This document shows, one piece after another, positions 34,492 through 44,203 of a DNA stretch of 64,000 nt. Positions within the stretch are counted from its first letter, which is position 1, and the number at the start of each line of letters is the position of its first letter. Both the position numbers and the translations under genes were made by a program. Under the pieces are notes generated by a model. The model did no database searches. It saw only the letters and a list, made by a program, of their open reading frames with translations, and was not told the origin of the DNA. This DNA is from JBMYYR01 sp965243605 (lineage in GTDB: Bacteria > Bacteroidota > Bacteroidia > Flavobacteriales > CAJXXR01), in assembly GCA_965243605.1 (NCBI GenBank), contig CBDEVQ010000055.1, positions 1 to 64,000 on the forward strand. Reading direction: 5' to 3'.

Positions 34492-35093
34492 TTTATTTTG
34501 TAGAAGGAAAAATAGAAGAACTTACACCAACCTATGCCGTTATTAACTGTAATGGGTTGGGGTATGTTATTCAAATCTCTGTAAGAACAGCAGAAGCCTT
34601 AAAAGGAAAAGAAAGTGCTCGTTTACTTACCCAACTTATTGTAAGAGACGATGCACATATTCTATATGGTTTTTATGAACGAGAAGATCGAGACTGCTTT
34701 AATATGTTAGTGACGGTTTCTGGAGTTGGAGTAAATACATCAAGAGTGATATTGTCTTCATTATCAGCAAAAGAAGTTGTGGCTGCTATATTATATGATG
34801 ATGTAAATACCTTTAAAAGAATTAAAGGAATTGGAGCTAAAACAGCACAAAGAATACTTGTGGATTTAAAAGATAAAGCAGCCCAATTAGATGTTTCAAA
34901 TAAAGAAGATATTCAGTATTTAAGTGTTGAGAATTCATCTTCTGGAATGGCCTTTAAATCAGAGGCCTTAACGGCCTTAACCGTACTAGGATTCAATGCG
35001 AATATTACAAATAAAGTATTAGATAAGATATTAAAAACAGAAGACGTATTGTCTGTTGAAGATTTAATTAAAAAAGCTTTGGCTAGGCTATAA
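34488..35093 (+). CDS. ruvA: Holliday junction branch-migration protein RuvA
   Basis: RuvA binds Holliday junctions and loads RuvB. The 201-residue protein has the N-terminal OB domain (MIYFVEGKIEELTPTYAVI, NCNGLGYVIQI), two helix-hairpin-helix motifs (MLVTVSGVGVNTSRVILS and RIKGIGAKTAQRILVDLKD), an acidic linker, and the C-terminal RuvB-binding helices (ALTVLGFN). It overlaps maeB by 4 bases, and sprA begins 30 bases after its stop, a gene order common in flavobacteria. Confidence 0.97.
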   Translation: MIYFVEGKIEELTPTYAVINCNGLGYVIQISVRTAEALKGKESARLLTQLIVRDDAHILYGFYEREDRDCFNMLVTVSGVGVNTSRVILSSLSAKEVVAAILYDDVNTFKRIKGIGAKTAQRILVDLKDKAAQLDVSNKEDIQYLSVENSSSGMAFKSEALTALTVLGFNANITNKVLDKILKTEDVLSVEDLIKKALARL

Positions 35094-35123
35094 TAAGAAC
35101 ATTAATTACGCGTTGTTACTTGT

Positions 35124-38100
35124 ATGGATTTTTTGAAAAAACAAAATATTTATAAATATGTTGCTTTATTAGTGATTGTATTTCAGCAAATTACTTTTGC
35201 CCAGGATACCACTTCTGTACATATTTATGATAGCCCCTCTAATGTAGAAACTAACACCGAATACGATTCTGAGACAGAAACGTATGAAGAAACGGAAGAA
35301 GTTGGTGATGGAATTATACTAAGTCCTAGTATTCTTTATGATTTTGAGGAATATAAAGAATATAGAAAGCAACAGCTTATTAAATCGTATTGGAGAACAC
35401 TTTCTGGAGTGTCGTCAAGTGAAGACGATAATACAGGAATTAACTTAACAAATGTAATCCCTCAATATAAAATTGATAAAGAAAAAATTGGGCAAATTTT
35501 TGGAGATGAAGGGATAAAAGTTAACCTACAAGGATCCGTAGAATTAGATTTTCAATTAAAAAATACATTTAGAGATAACCAAACCATACCTGTTAATCGT
35601 AGAACAACAACTACATTTAAAATGGATAATGATATCCAAGTAAGTGCAGATGGTAGTATTGGAGATAAATTAAACTTAAATCTAGATCATTTTACCAAGT
35701 CGCTTTTTAATAGACGAAATTTAGTCGATTTAAAATACGAAGGAGAAGAAGATGAAATTATTAAACTGGTACAGTTAGGGAATATAAACATGCCCCTTCC
35801 TGGAACTTTAATTACAGGATCTCAAGATTTATTTGGTATTAAAGCTCAACTTCAGTTCGGGCGAACAAAAATTACAACGGTTTTTTCTGAGCAACGTTCT
35901 CAAGGGAATACATTCCAAGTTGAAAATGGTGGTCAAAAGAATAATTTCGAATTCTATGCAGATAAATACGATGCGAATAGACATTTCTTTTTAGCCCCTT
36001 ATTTTTATAATAATTATGATAAGGCCCTTGAAAAAATGCCTTTTGTAGACTCTCAAATAGATATTACAAAAATTGAAGTTTGGATAACCAATACAAGAAC
36101 AAGCATTGATGATGTTCGTGATGTTTTTGCATTAACGCATATAGGAGATAATATTAATGATATTGAACCTGGTGAGAATGTTACTGGAAGTGCGGATCCA
36201 ATTGAATTTCCAAACAATGGAAATAACAACTTAAATCCTATTGACTTAGTAAATGCTAATCCAGAATTTAGAGATTATAAAACATTAAGTTCTGCTATAA
36301 CATCTGAAAATTTCATAGTTTCTAAAGATTATGAAAAGTTAGAAAAAGCAAGGAAACTAGCGCCTAATGAATATACATTTAATCCTAAATTAGGATTTAT
36401 CTCGTTAAATCAGACTTTACAAAATGGAGCGGTTTTAGCCGTTGCATTTCAATATACACATCAGGGAAAAGTATATCAAGTTGGGGAATTTGCCGATCAA
36501 TTGCTTTCGCCAAGTACCTTAATGCTTAAGTTATTAAGGCCAACCATTACGGATCCAGGACATTCCACATGGAAATTGATGATGAAGAATGTATATTCTT
36601 TAGGAGCGTACCAGGTGAATAAAGAGGATTTTATATTAAATATTCTTTATAAACAACCCGAATCAGGATCTAAGCTTAGATATATTCCAGAAAAAGAAGT
36701 AGACAATAGACAATTAATAGATCTATTAAATTTAGATACGTTAAACGCCAATGGAAACTCCGGAAGAGATGGATATTTTGATTTTATTGATAATCCGATA
36801 TTAACCATAGATCCAGCGAAAGGTAAAGTGTATCTACCGGCTGTAGAGCCCTTTGGGACTTTTATAAGAGATAGACTTGTGAAATATGGGGTTGAACTGG
36901 CTACCGCGGAGACGTATATGTACCCTGAGCTTTATTCTATGACTCAGAATGATGCCGAACAAAGGCCAGAGAAAAATAGATATATCCTAAAGGGTAGTTA
37001 TAAATCTCAATATGGATCTGAAATTTCATTAAATGCCTATAACCTTCAACAAGGATCTGTAACCTTAAAGCAAGGGTCCGAAAAGCTAGTTGAGGGAATC
37101 GATTTTATTGTGGATTATTCTTTAGGACGAGTTACTGTAATTAACGAAAGTAAATTAAACGCAGGAACCCCCATTAGTATTTCTGTGGAAAGTCAGAATG
37201 CATTTGCCCAAACCAAAAGGTTTATGGGACTTAGAGTAGACCATGAAGTAAGTAAGAAATTAATTTTAGGAGGTACTGTTCTAAATTTAAAAGAAACACC
37301 CATAACCAATAAAATTAATTACGGAGAAGAACCCATTAATAATACCATTTGGGGAATTGATGGTACTTACCAAGACGAATCTCAATTTTTAACCAACTTA
37401 GCAGATAAAATTCCGTTAATTGAAACCGAAGCAAAATCTAATGTTTTTGCTAATATGGAATTTGCTCAATTTTTACCAGGGCACCCTAATATTATAAATA
37501 TTGATGCGGGAGGAACCTCTTATATTGATGATTTTGAGAATGGTCAGACGGAAATATCTATACTATATCCAAATAATTGGAAACTAGCAAGTGTACCAAT
37601 TGGTACCTCTAATGCGGATGAAGATTTATTTAAGGAAGCAACCATGTTTAATGAATTACATGCAGGGTTTAACCGTGCTGAGCTTTCATGGTTTGTAATT
37701 CGAGATGAATTTTATAGTTCGGTTGCTCCTTCTAATATTGTAGATAACAAAACCATATTAGAAGATCCATATCAAAGAGATATTGCATTAACCGAAATTT
37801 TTGAAAATAAAGATATTGCAACCAATCAAATCGATAGAATACGTCCGTTAAACTTAGTATTTGATCCGAACCAACCAGGACCTTACAACTATGATGTAGA
37901 AGGATCATCAGTGTCTTCTGGACTAAATCCAGATGGTACACTAAAAAATGCAACATCTCGATGGGCAGGTATTACCCAAAGAATAACAAGTCCGGACTGG
38001 GAAGCCTCTAATATTGAATATTTAGAATTCTGGTTAATGGATCCATATATCAATAACCCAGACCATACAGGTGGAGATCTATATTTAAATATTGGTTCTA

Positions 38101-41100
38101 TTAGTGAGGATATATTATTGGATACCAGAAAATCTTTTGAAAATGGACTACCAACGGTATCTAACCCTACAACTGTAGATACAACGGCTTGGGGACTCGT
38201 TTCTAATTCTCAAATTTTAGTGAGAAGTTTTGATAATACAGATGGTGCAAGCCAAGATGTTGGATACGATGGACTTGATGATAGTCAGGAATTTAAATTT
38301 GCACCACCTTCAGGATCAATAAATGAGTCGTACATGTCGCGTTTAGAAAATGCATTTGGGAATACTTCTGCGGCCTATCAAAATAGATTTAATGATCCAT
38401 CTAAAGATAATTATGAGCATTTCTTAAGTGATGAACATGATGCGAATAATGCCGATATTATAGAGCGTTATGCCATGTATAATAGATCTCAAGAAAATAC
38501 CTTTAACAGTTTTAATGGTAACGGATCTACTCAACCAAATATTGAAGATATTGATGCCGATAATACATTGAATGAAAATCAAAGTTATTATCAATACAAA
38601 GTAGATTTAAGAAAAGATCAATTAAATGTTCAAGACAATAAATATATAACGCAGGTTATAGAAAATAAAGGGCCTAATAAAAATACCAATTGGTATTTAT
38701 TTAGAATCCCAATACGAGATGTAGACAAAGAGGCTTTTGGAGGAATTACAAACTTTAAATCCATTCGATTTATGAGGATGTTTCTTCATGGATTTAATGA
38801 ACAAGTAACGCTTCGTTTTGCAACCTTAAGTATGGTTAGAGGAAACTGGAGACAGTATGCTGATGAGATTAATCCATCTGGAGGAAGCTTTGAAATAGCT
38901 TCGGTTAATATTGAAGAGAATGGGCTTAAAGAACCAATTCCATATGTATTACCTCCTGGAATACAAAGAGAGCGAATTCAAGGTGCTTCTAATTCTACAA
39001 TTCAAAATGAGCAATCATTATCGTTAAAAGTTTGTGGATTAGAAGAGGGCAGATCGCAAATAGCCTATAAAAATTTACCGTTAAATGTAAACAACTACGA
39101 ACGATTAAAAATGTTTGTACATGCCGAAGCCGTCGAAATAGATAATATTGAGGATGGAGAAGTAAGTTTATTTATTAGAATGGGTACAGATTATTCGGAA
39201 AACTATTACGAATATGAGATCCCACTTGAAATGACTCAATGGGGAGAAACGGAACCCAGAAATATTTGGCCACTTAACAACGAAGTTGATATTAGTTTTC
39301 AGAATTTAATAGATTTAAAACTGAAACGAAATAAAGATATTGTTGCCACTGCAGGAACCGGGAATGCTGTAACATATTCAGATCGTTATGCTGGAGTATC
39401 TGGTGGTAAGAATATATATGTTCGTGGTAATCCAAATATTGCCGATGCACGTAGTGTAATGATTGGTATTCGAAATACCAGTACATCTGGAGATAAATGT
39501 GCCGAAATTTGGGTGAATGAATTACGTTTAGTTGGATTTGAAAACGAAAGTAGTATAGCATTTAGAGGTCAGTTTAGAACCAACTTAGCAGATTTTGCAG
39601 ACTTAAATATTAGTGGTTCTTATCTTGAGGCTGGATTTGGAGCACTAGACCAGAGTTTAAGTTTAAGACGTCAAGAAAATTTAAGAGACTTTAGTATTAA
39701 TACCACGATTAATGCAGGTAAATTTTTCCCAGATAAATGGGGTGTTAATTTACCCGTTTATTATGGTATTACAGATATTAAATCGACACCGAAATTTAAT
39801 CCTTTAGATCAGGATGTGAAATATGAAGATGCAATTGACAATGCATCTACAAGTGCAGAGAGGAAATTGATAGAAGATCGATCAATTACCAAATCTCACT
39901 ATAAAAGTTTTAATATAACCAATGTAGGTATTAATCCTAAAACTGATTCTAAAAAGAAATTTTATAGCCCATCTAATGTGAAAGTTTCATATTCTAGAAC
40001 CGAATTGGTAGAATCTAGTCCTGAAATTCAAAGTAATTTAGAACGATTAGAACAAGGGCGTTTAATTTACAGTTATAATACAACGGTTAAACCAATTATG
40101 CCTTTTAAGAAGGTGAAATTTTTAGCGAAATCTAAAATACTAAGACCTATTAAAGAGTTTAACTTTAATATATTCCCAAAGTCTATTACGTATAATTATT
40201 TTGTTGAAAGAGATTTTAAAGAAAACTTAATTCGTCCAATATATTATTTAGGACAAGATATTCCCGGTGGTGTTTTTGATCCAATATTTAGTCAAAGTCT
40301 AAAAATGAACTCAACCTTTGGAGTAAAGTTTGATTTAACAAAATCATTAAAATTAAATCTTCAAGGAAATTCGGATGGTATTTTTAGAGATGAGAGTCAA
40401 GTGACGAAAACGTCTAATAGAAAACTTTGGGATGAAATTATTAAGCTTGGTTCAACTCAAAATTACCACCAATCTTTTGATGCGACTTATAAGTTACCTT
40501 TAAAGTATATACCGTATACAAAATGGATGGATTTGAGCCTGAGGTATAATGCAAGTTATGATTGGATTGGAGCGAATACAATTCAAAGAGACAAATTACA
40601 AGGACACACTATTCAGAATAATAGCGAAATTCAATTAACTGGAAAGCTAGACTTTAAAAAGGTATATAAAGAGATTCCAGGTATTAAGAAAGTATATGGT
40701 GGAAGAACGAAGAAAAAGAAAAGTAAAAAAGAGGCAAGACTTAAAAAGAAATACGATAAAAAATCTAAGAAATTAGATAAGAAAGTTAAAGGATTGGATG
40801 ATGAGCTAAAAACGCTGAATGAATCTTTAACCGATTCTATAGTCTCGGATACCCTGAAAATAAACAAGAACATTACAGAATCTACATTAGATAAAGAAAA
40901 TGTAGAAGCAGAAATTGCTGAATTGGATAAAGCGTATAACGACAAAAAGAAGAAGCTTAAAGATAAAGCTAAAAAGGCGAAAGATAAGGCAAGAAAGAGA
41001 AAGAAAAAAGTATCTAAACCTGTAGAAACTTTAATACGTTTGGCAACAGCAGTTAAAAAAATAGATGGATCGTATCGAAAATCTGAAGGGACAGTATTAC

Positions 41101-42434
41101 CTGGATTTACACACCAGGTTAATCCACTCGGACACACTAATGGTTTAAAATTTTCAGCTCCAGGTCTAGCATATGCATTTGGTAGACAATCTAATTTTGG
41201 TTCTGATAATATGAATTTAAGAGCTTATGCAGCTCAACAAGGTTGGTTAGTAAATAATGCAAACTTAAATGGACAATACTCTAAACAATATCAAGAACAA
41301 ATAACCCTTAAAGCACTTGTAGAGCCTATAAAACGTTTTAGAATAAATTTTGATGCCGCAAGAAAGGAGTCTATAGATTTATCTGAATATTTTAGAAGTA
41401 CAGGAGAGTTTGATGTTGAAAATAACCCGATATTTGAAACTCAAAACACGAATGAGAGTGGTAATTTTAATATTACAGTGCTAACATTAAATACAGCATT
41501 TAAAGATCAAGATGCAGTATTCCAGACTTTTTTAGAGAATAGAACAATAATGGCTAGGAGAGTTGCAGATGCTAAAGCCTTAGAATATGGAGAAGTACCT
41601 GCTCAAGATGGACCAGATGGATATCCTGTTGGATTTAATGGAAACTCTCAAGAAGTTTTAATTCCTGCTTTTTTAGCAGCTTATACTGGTAAAAGCGCAA
41701 CAACCCAATCGTTAAATAAGTTTACAGATATTCCGTTGCCAAATTGGAAAATTACGTATGATGGACTTCGATACATAAGTTGGCTAAAACAAAAAGTGAA
41801 ACGAATTAGTTTAACATCAGGATACTCTTCTGTATATACTATAGGTAGTTTTAATAGAAATTTATTGTTTGATGAATCAACAGCTGTTACACCTGGATTA
41901 ACGGATAACTTAGATCTTAATGGTAACTTTATTCCAAAGTATCAAATTAATCAGGTAACCATAAGTGAGCAATTTAACCCACTTATTAAGGTTGATGTAA
42001 CACTTAAGAACAACATGTCTTTTAACACAGCATTTAAGAGAAGTAGAAATCTTACTTTAAATATTGACAATAGTCAATTATTGCAAGAAAATGCGAATTC
42101 TTATGTTATAGGTGCAGGATATAGGATGAACGATGTTAAAATTTTTAAGAACGGATTGGGTAAAAGTAAAGTGCCAAGAACTTTAGAATTGAATTTAGAT
42201 ATTAATTATAATTTTAAAAAATCTATTGTTCGTAATATATATGATGAAAGTCAGCAAGTTAATAGTGGTAATGAGCAATTTGGTGTAAGCTTTAGTGCGA
42301 ATTATACAATTAATGAACTATTAAATTGTTCAGTATATTTTGATAGAAATAGTTCAGAGAGTTTTATTTTATCTAGTTTTCCAATACGAGAAAGCATATT
42401 CGGAATTAAAATAAAATATACTTTAACTCAATAA
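35124..42434 (+). CDS. sprA: Cell-surface protein SprA, T9SS outer-membrane translocon
   Basis: SprA is the very large outer-membrane barrel through which T9SS cargo leaves the cell; it is needed for gliding and secretion. The protein has 2436 residues, within the usual range, and a signal peptide (IYKYVALLVIVFQQITFAQ). Family blocks include the N-terminal LDFQLKNTFRDNQTIPVNRR region, NIDAGGTSYIDDFENGQT, and TSGDKCAEIWVNELRLVGF. The barrel ends with a C-terminal strand (SIFGIKIKYTLTQ). A lysine-rich coiled-coil-like insert (residues about 1862-1967, bases 40707-41026) splits the barrel region and seems species-specific in length. The frame is unbroken. Confidence 0.97.
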   Translation: MDFLKKQNIYKYVALLVIVFQQITFAQDTTSVHIYDSPSNVETNTEYDSETETYEETEEVGDGIILSPSILYDFEEYKEYRKQQLIKSYWRTLSGVSSSEDDNTGINLTNVIPQYKIDKEKIGQIFGDEGIKVNLQGSVELDFQLKNTFRDNQTIPVNRRTTTTFKMDNDIQVSADGSIGDKLNLNLDHFTKSLFNRRNLVDLKYEGEEDEIIKLVQLGNINMPLPGTLITGSQDLFGIKAQLQFGRTKITTVFSEQRSQGNTFQVENGGQKNNFEFYADKYDANRHFFLAPYFYNNYDKALEKMPFVDSQIDITKIEVWITNTRTSIDDVRDVFALTHIGDNINDIEPGENVTGSADPIEFPNNGNNNLNPIDLVNANPEFRDYKTLSSAITSENFIVSKDYEKLEKARKLAPNEYTFNPKLGFISLNQTLQNGAVLAVAFQYTHQGKVYQVGEFADQLLSPSTLMLKLLRPTITDPGHSTWKLMMKNVYSLGAYQVNKEDFILNILYKQPESGSKLRYIPEKEVDNRQLIDLLNLDTLNANGNSGRDGYFDFIDNPILTIDPAKGKVYLPAVEPFGTFIRDRLVKYGVELATAETYMYPELYSMTQNDAEQRPEKNRYILKGSYKSQYGSEISLNAYNLQQGSVTLKQGSEKLVEGIDFIVDYSLGRVTVINESKLNAGTPISISVESQNAFAQTKRFMGLRVDHEVSKKLILGGTVLNLKETPITNKINYGEEPINNTIWGIDGTYQDESQFLTNLADKIPLIETEAKSNVFANMEFAQFLPGHPNIINIDAGGTSYIDDFENGQTEISILYPNNWKLASVPIGTSNADEDLFKEATMFNELHAGFNRAELSWFVIRDEFYSSVAPSNIVDNKTILEDPYQRDIALTEIFENKDIATNQIDRIRPLNLVFDPNQPGPYNYDVEGSSVSSGLNPDGTLKNATSRWAGITQRITSPDWEASNIEYLEFWLMDPYINNPDHTGGDLYLNIGSISEDILLDTRKSFENGLPTVSNPTTVDTTAWGLVSNSQILVRSFDNTDGASQDVGYDGLDDSQEFKFAPPSGSINESYMSRLENAFGNTSAAYQNRFNDPSKDNYEHFLSDEHDANNADIIERYAMYNRSQENTFNSFNGNGSTQPNIEDIDADNTLNENQSYYQYKVDLRKDQLNVQDNKYITQVIENKGPNKNTNWYLFRIPIRDVDKEAFGGITNFKSIRFMRMFLHGFNEQVTLRFATLSMVRGNWRQYADEINPSGGSFEIASVNIEENGLKEPIPYVLPPGIQRERIQGASNSTIQNEQSLSLKVCGLEEGRSQIAYKNLPLNVNNYERLKMFVHAEAVEIDNIEDGEVSLFIRMGTDYSENYYEYEIPLEMTQWGETEPRNIWPLNNEVDISFQNLIDLKLKRNKDIVATAGTGNAVTYSDRYAGVSGGKNIYVRGNPNIADARSVMIGIRNTSTSGDKCAEIWVNELRLVGFENESSIAFRGQFRTNLADFADLNISGSYLEAGFGALDQSLSLRRQENLRDFSINTTINAGKFFPDKWGVNLPVYYGITDIKSTPKFNPLDQDVKYEDAIDNASTSAERKLIEDRSITKSHYKSFNITNVGINPKTDSKKKFYSPSNVKVSYSRTELVESSPEIQSNLERLEQGRLIYSYNTTVKPIMPFKKVKFLAKSKILRPIKEFNFNIFPKSITYNYFVERDFKENLIRPIYYLGQDIPGGVFDPIFSQSLKMNSTFGVKFDLTKSLKLNLQGNSDGIFRDESQVTKTSNRKLWDEIIKLGSTQNYHQSFDATYKLPLKYIPYTKWMDLSLRYNASYDWIGANTIQRDKLQGHTIQNNSEIQLTGKLDFKKVYKEIPGIKKVYGGRTKKKKSKKEARLKKKYDKKSKKLDKKVKGLDDELKTLNESLTDSIVSDTLKINKNITESTLDKENVEAEIAELDKAYNDKKKKLKDKAKKAKDKARKRKKKVSKPVETLIRLATAVKKIDGSYRKSEGTVLPGFTHQVNPLGHTNGLKFSAPGLAYAFGRQSNFGSDNMNLRAYAAQQGWLVNNANLNGQYSKQYQEQITLKALVEPIKRFRINFDAARKESIDLSEYFRSTGEFDVENNPIFETQNTNESGNFNITVLTLNTAFKDQDAVFQTFLENRTIMARRVADAKALEYGEVPAQDGPDGYPVGFNGNSQEVLIPAFLAAYTGKSATTQSLNKFTDIPLPNWKITYDGLRYISWLKQKVKRISLTSGYSSVYTIGSFNRNLLFDESTAVTPGLTDNLDLNGNFIPKYQINQVTISEQFNPLIKVDVTLKNNMSFNTAFKRSRNLTLNIDNSQLLQENANSYVIGAGYRMNDVKIFKNGLGKSKVPRTLELNLDINYNFKKSIVRNIYDESQQVNSGNEQFGVSFSANYTINELLNCSVYFDRNSSESFILSSFPIRESIFGIKIKYTLTQ

Positions 42435-42448
42435 ATAAGAGTTTAGGT

Positions 42449-42478
42449 TTGTATTTTGATTGTTAAACTGTATTTTTG
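42449..42478 (+). promoter_or_regulatory. Promoter of gcvH
   Basis: TTG at 42449-42451, 19-base spacer, TATTTTTG at 42471-42478. It fits the Bacteroidota consensus. The predicted transcript start near 42484 lies downstream of the earliest in-frame ATG (42460) and so supports the start at 42511. Confidence 0.75.
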
Positions 42479-42510
42479 GAACTCAAAAAAAACACGAAAA
42501 TAAAATAGAG

Positions 42511-42888
42511 ATGAACGTACCTGAAAATTTGAAGTATAGTCAAGATCACGAATGGGTTCGTGTAGAAGGTGATATCGCTTATATTGGTATTACGGATTTT
42601 GCTCAAGGTGAACTTGGAGATATTGTTTATGTTGAAGTAGAAACAGAAGGAGAAACACTTGATAAAGAAGAAGTTTTTGGTTCTGTAGAAGCAGTTAAAA
42701 CGGTATCTGATTTATTTATGCCAATTTCTGGTGAGATTGTAGAATTTAACGAAGAGTTAGAGTCTTCTCCTGAGATGGTAAATGAATCACCATATGATAA
42801 TGCTTGGATGATTAAAGTAAAAATTGCAGACATGGCAGATATTGATGCTTTAATGGATGCAGCTGCTTATAAAGAATTGATTGGTTAA
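42511..42888 (+). CDS. gcvH: Glycine cleavage system H protein
   Basis: GcvH carries the lipoyl arm that shuttles the aminomethyl group between the P, T and L proteins. At 126 residues from ATG 42511 it has the normal length and start (MNVPENLKYSQDHEWVRVE). The lipoyl lysine is Lys63 in FGSVEAVKTVSDL. The P, T and L genes are not in the window. The VanZ-like gene overlaps its end by 8 bases and is probably co-transcribed. Confidence 0.97.
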   Translation: MNVPENLKYSQDHEWVRVEGDIAYIGITDFAQGELGDIVYVEVETEGETLDKEEVFGSVEAVKTVSDLFMPISGEIVEFNEELESSPEMVNESPYDNAWMIKVKIADMADIDALMDAAAYKELIG

Positions 42889-43258
42889 ATCATTTATTTA
42901 TAAATCAGGCTTCCCTGTTGTGTTTTCTATTGTTACAGCAGGAAGTTTATTACCGCAAAAACAAATTTCTAAAGTAGATTGGATGTTGTCTGATAAATGG
43001 TTACATGCATTAATGTATCTTGTTTTTTCAACGACCTTATATTTATTTTGGAATCAATTAGATCCAACAACGTCAAAAAAGAGAATAATCGTATTTACTG
43101 CATTAGTATCTATAGGATATGGAATTTTAATGGAGGTTATGCAATATTATTTGATAGAAGGACGTTATGGAGAGAGCTTAGATGTTTTAGCAAACACAAT
43201 AGGTGTATTGATTACAGTATGCTTAACTTTAATTTCCTTTAAATTAAAGTTTAGATAA
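42881..43258 (+). CDS. VanZ-like membrane protein
   Basis: A 125-residue membrane protein with four hydrophobic segments (SFIYKSGFPVVFSIVTAGSL, ALMYLVFSTTLYLFW, IIVFTALVSIGYGILMEVMQ, and LANTIGVLITVCLTL). The conserved WLHALMYLVF and GILMEVMQYYL.. GRYGESLDVLANTIG blocks fit the VanZ/VanZ-like family. It starts with TTG at 42881, inside the gcvH end, because no ATG precedes the first hydrophobic segment. The function is unknown; glycopeptide resistance should not be assumed. Confidence 0.8.
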   Translation: MVKSFIYKSGFPVVFSIVTAGSLLPQKQISKVDWMLSDKWLHALMYLVFSTTLYLFWNQLDPTTSKKRIIVFTALVSIGYGILMEVMQYYLIEGRYGESLDVLANTIGVLITVCLTLISFKLKFR

Positions 43259-43269
43259 TGTTAATCTTG

Positions 43270-43277
43270 TATTTTTG
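43270..43277 (+). promoter_or_regulatory. Candidate -7 element for tonB
   Basis: TATTTTTG fits TAnnTTTG, 35 bases before the tonB start. Confidence 0.5.
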
Positions 43278-43312
43278 TATAAATTAGTACTTAAACTAAA
43301 AAACCAAAACTA

Positions 43313-44029
43313 ATGATTGAGAAGAAAAATCCTAAAAAGGATCTCGAGAAGAAAAGAATTACCTTTTCTTTACTTGGTTTGGTTGTAGCTATAGGAGCTT
43401 CTATATTAATTATTAACTATAAAAGCTATGACGAGAAATCATATGCTGATCTAGGAGATTTAGTTATTGAAGATATGGAGGAAGAAGACGTTACAGTAAC
43501 CAAAGACGAAAGAAAACCACCACCACCACCACCACCACCACCACCACCACCGGTAGTTGTAGTAGTAGAAGATAATGTAGAGATTGAAGACGAAGTTGTT
43601 TTTGAAGATGTAGAAACAGACGAGGAAGAAGAAATCGAAATTATCGATGAAGTTGAAGAAGAAGAATCTGATGAGGTTTTTAACTTTGCAGTCGTAGAGG
43701 ATAAACCAATATTCCCAGGGTGTGAAAAGGTTTCTAAAGCTGAACGATCAACTTGTTTTCAACAGAAATTATTAAGACATATTAGTAAGGAATTTAACTA
43801 TCCTACTATAGCTCGTGAAATGGGTATTCAAGAAAAAATTTATGTTTCTTTTGAATATGGAAAAGATGGAGCTGTAAAGAATGCTAGAGTTGTTCGTGGA
43901 GAGAATGACGATCTTAAAAAGGAAGCATTAAGGTTAGTAAAATCATTACCTAAAGTTACTCCAGCAAAACAAAGAGGAAAACCAGTATCAATTAATTATA
44001 CGATTCCAATTCGTTTTAAAATAAAATAA
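43313..44029 (+). CDS. TonB-family energy transducer
   Basis: A 238-residue TonB protein. It has a cytoplasmic basic N-terminus, one membrane anchor (ITFSLLGLVVAIGASILII), a periplasmic linker with 12 successive prolines and then an acidic stretch rich in Glu/Asp, and a C-terminal TonB domain (about 155-238: YPTIAREMGIQEKIYVSFEY, RVVRGENDDLKKEALRLV, SINYTIPIRFKI). It couples the proton motive force to TonB-dependent receptors in the outer membrane. It is followed by a strong terminator. ExbB/ExbD genes are not adjacent. Which receptor it serves cannot be told. Confidence 0.92.
   Translation: MIEKKNPKKDLEKKRITFSLLGLVVAIGASILIINYKSYDEKSYADLGDLVIEDMEEEDVTVTKDERKPPPPPPPPPPPPVVVVVEDNVEIEDEVVFEDVETDEEEEIEIIDEVEEEESDEVFNFAVVEDKPIFPGCEKVSKAERSTCFQQKLLRHISKEFNYPTIAREMGIQEKIYVSFEYGKDGAVKNARVVRGENDDLKKEALRLVKSLPKVTPAKQRGKPVSINYTIPIRFKIK
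43517..43552 (+). repeat. Triplet repeat: eleven CCA codons and one CCG
   Basis: Codes 12 prolines in the TonB linker. A run of identical triplets may slip, but in-frame changes would only vary the linker length. Confidence 0.95.
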
Positions 44030-44031
44030 AG

Positions 44032-44065
44032 AAAAAAGACCTAAGAATTACTTAGGTCTTTTTTT
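44032..44065 (+). terminator. Terminator of tonB
   Basis: Stem AAAAAAGACCTAAG and complement with loop AATTA, T run at the end. 3 bases after the stop codon. It separates tonB from the polysaccharide locus. Confidence 0.93.
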
Positions 44066-44160
44066 ATATCTATAAAATATATTTACATTTAGTTTAATAT
44101 ATATTATGGATTTTTTTATATAAAAAATAGCTGTAATGGATGATAATATAGTATTTAGTT

Positions 44161-44168
44161 TATTTTTG
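44161..44168 (+). promoter_or_regulatory. Candidate -7 element of the polysaccharide locus
   Basis: TATTTTTG fits TAnnTTTG, 36 bases before the export lipoprotein gene, in a 175-base gap after the tonB terminator. It could drive the long operon that follows. Confidence 0.5.
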
Positions 44169-44203
44169 TTGCTTCATTAAGTTTATAAATAAAGGTTTTT
44201 TAA

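Noticed and set aside
39292..39561. Tyr/His-rich minus-strand frame of 89 codons
   Set aside because: Complement of sprA codons; no start context and no homologous look.
40631..41137. 168-codon minus-strand frame, rich in Phe/Leu/Ser, looks like a membrane protein
   Set aside because: It is the complement of the lysine-rich region of sprA; AAA/AAG codons read as TTT/CTT give artificial hydrophobicity.
42881..43258. Vancomycin/teicoplanin resistance gene vanZ
   Set aside because: Only the membrane-protein family matches; VanZ-like proteins are widespread in flavobacteria next to gcvH, and there is no van cluster.
43517..43552. CCA repeat as a phase-variable switch
   Set aside because: Triplet units cannot change the frame; only the proline linker length would vary.
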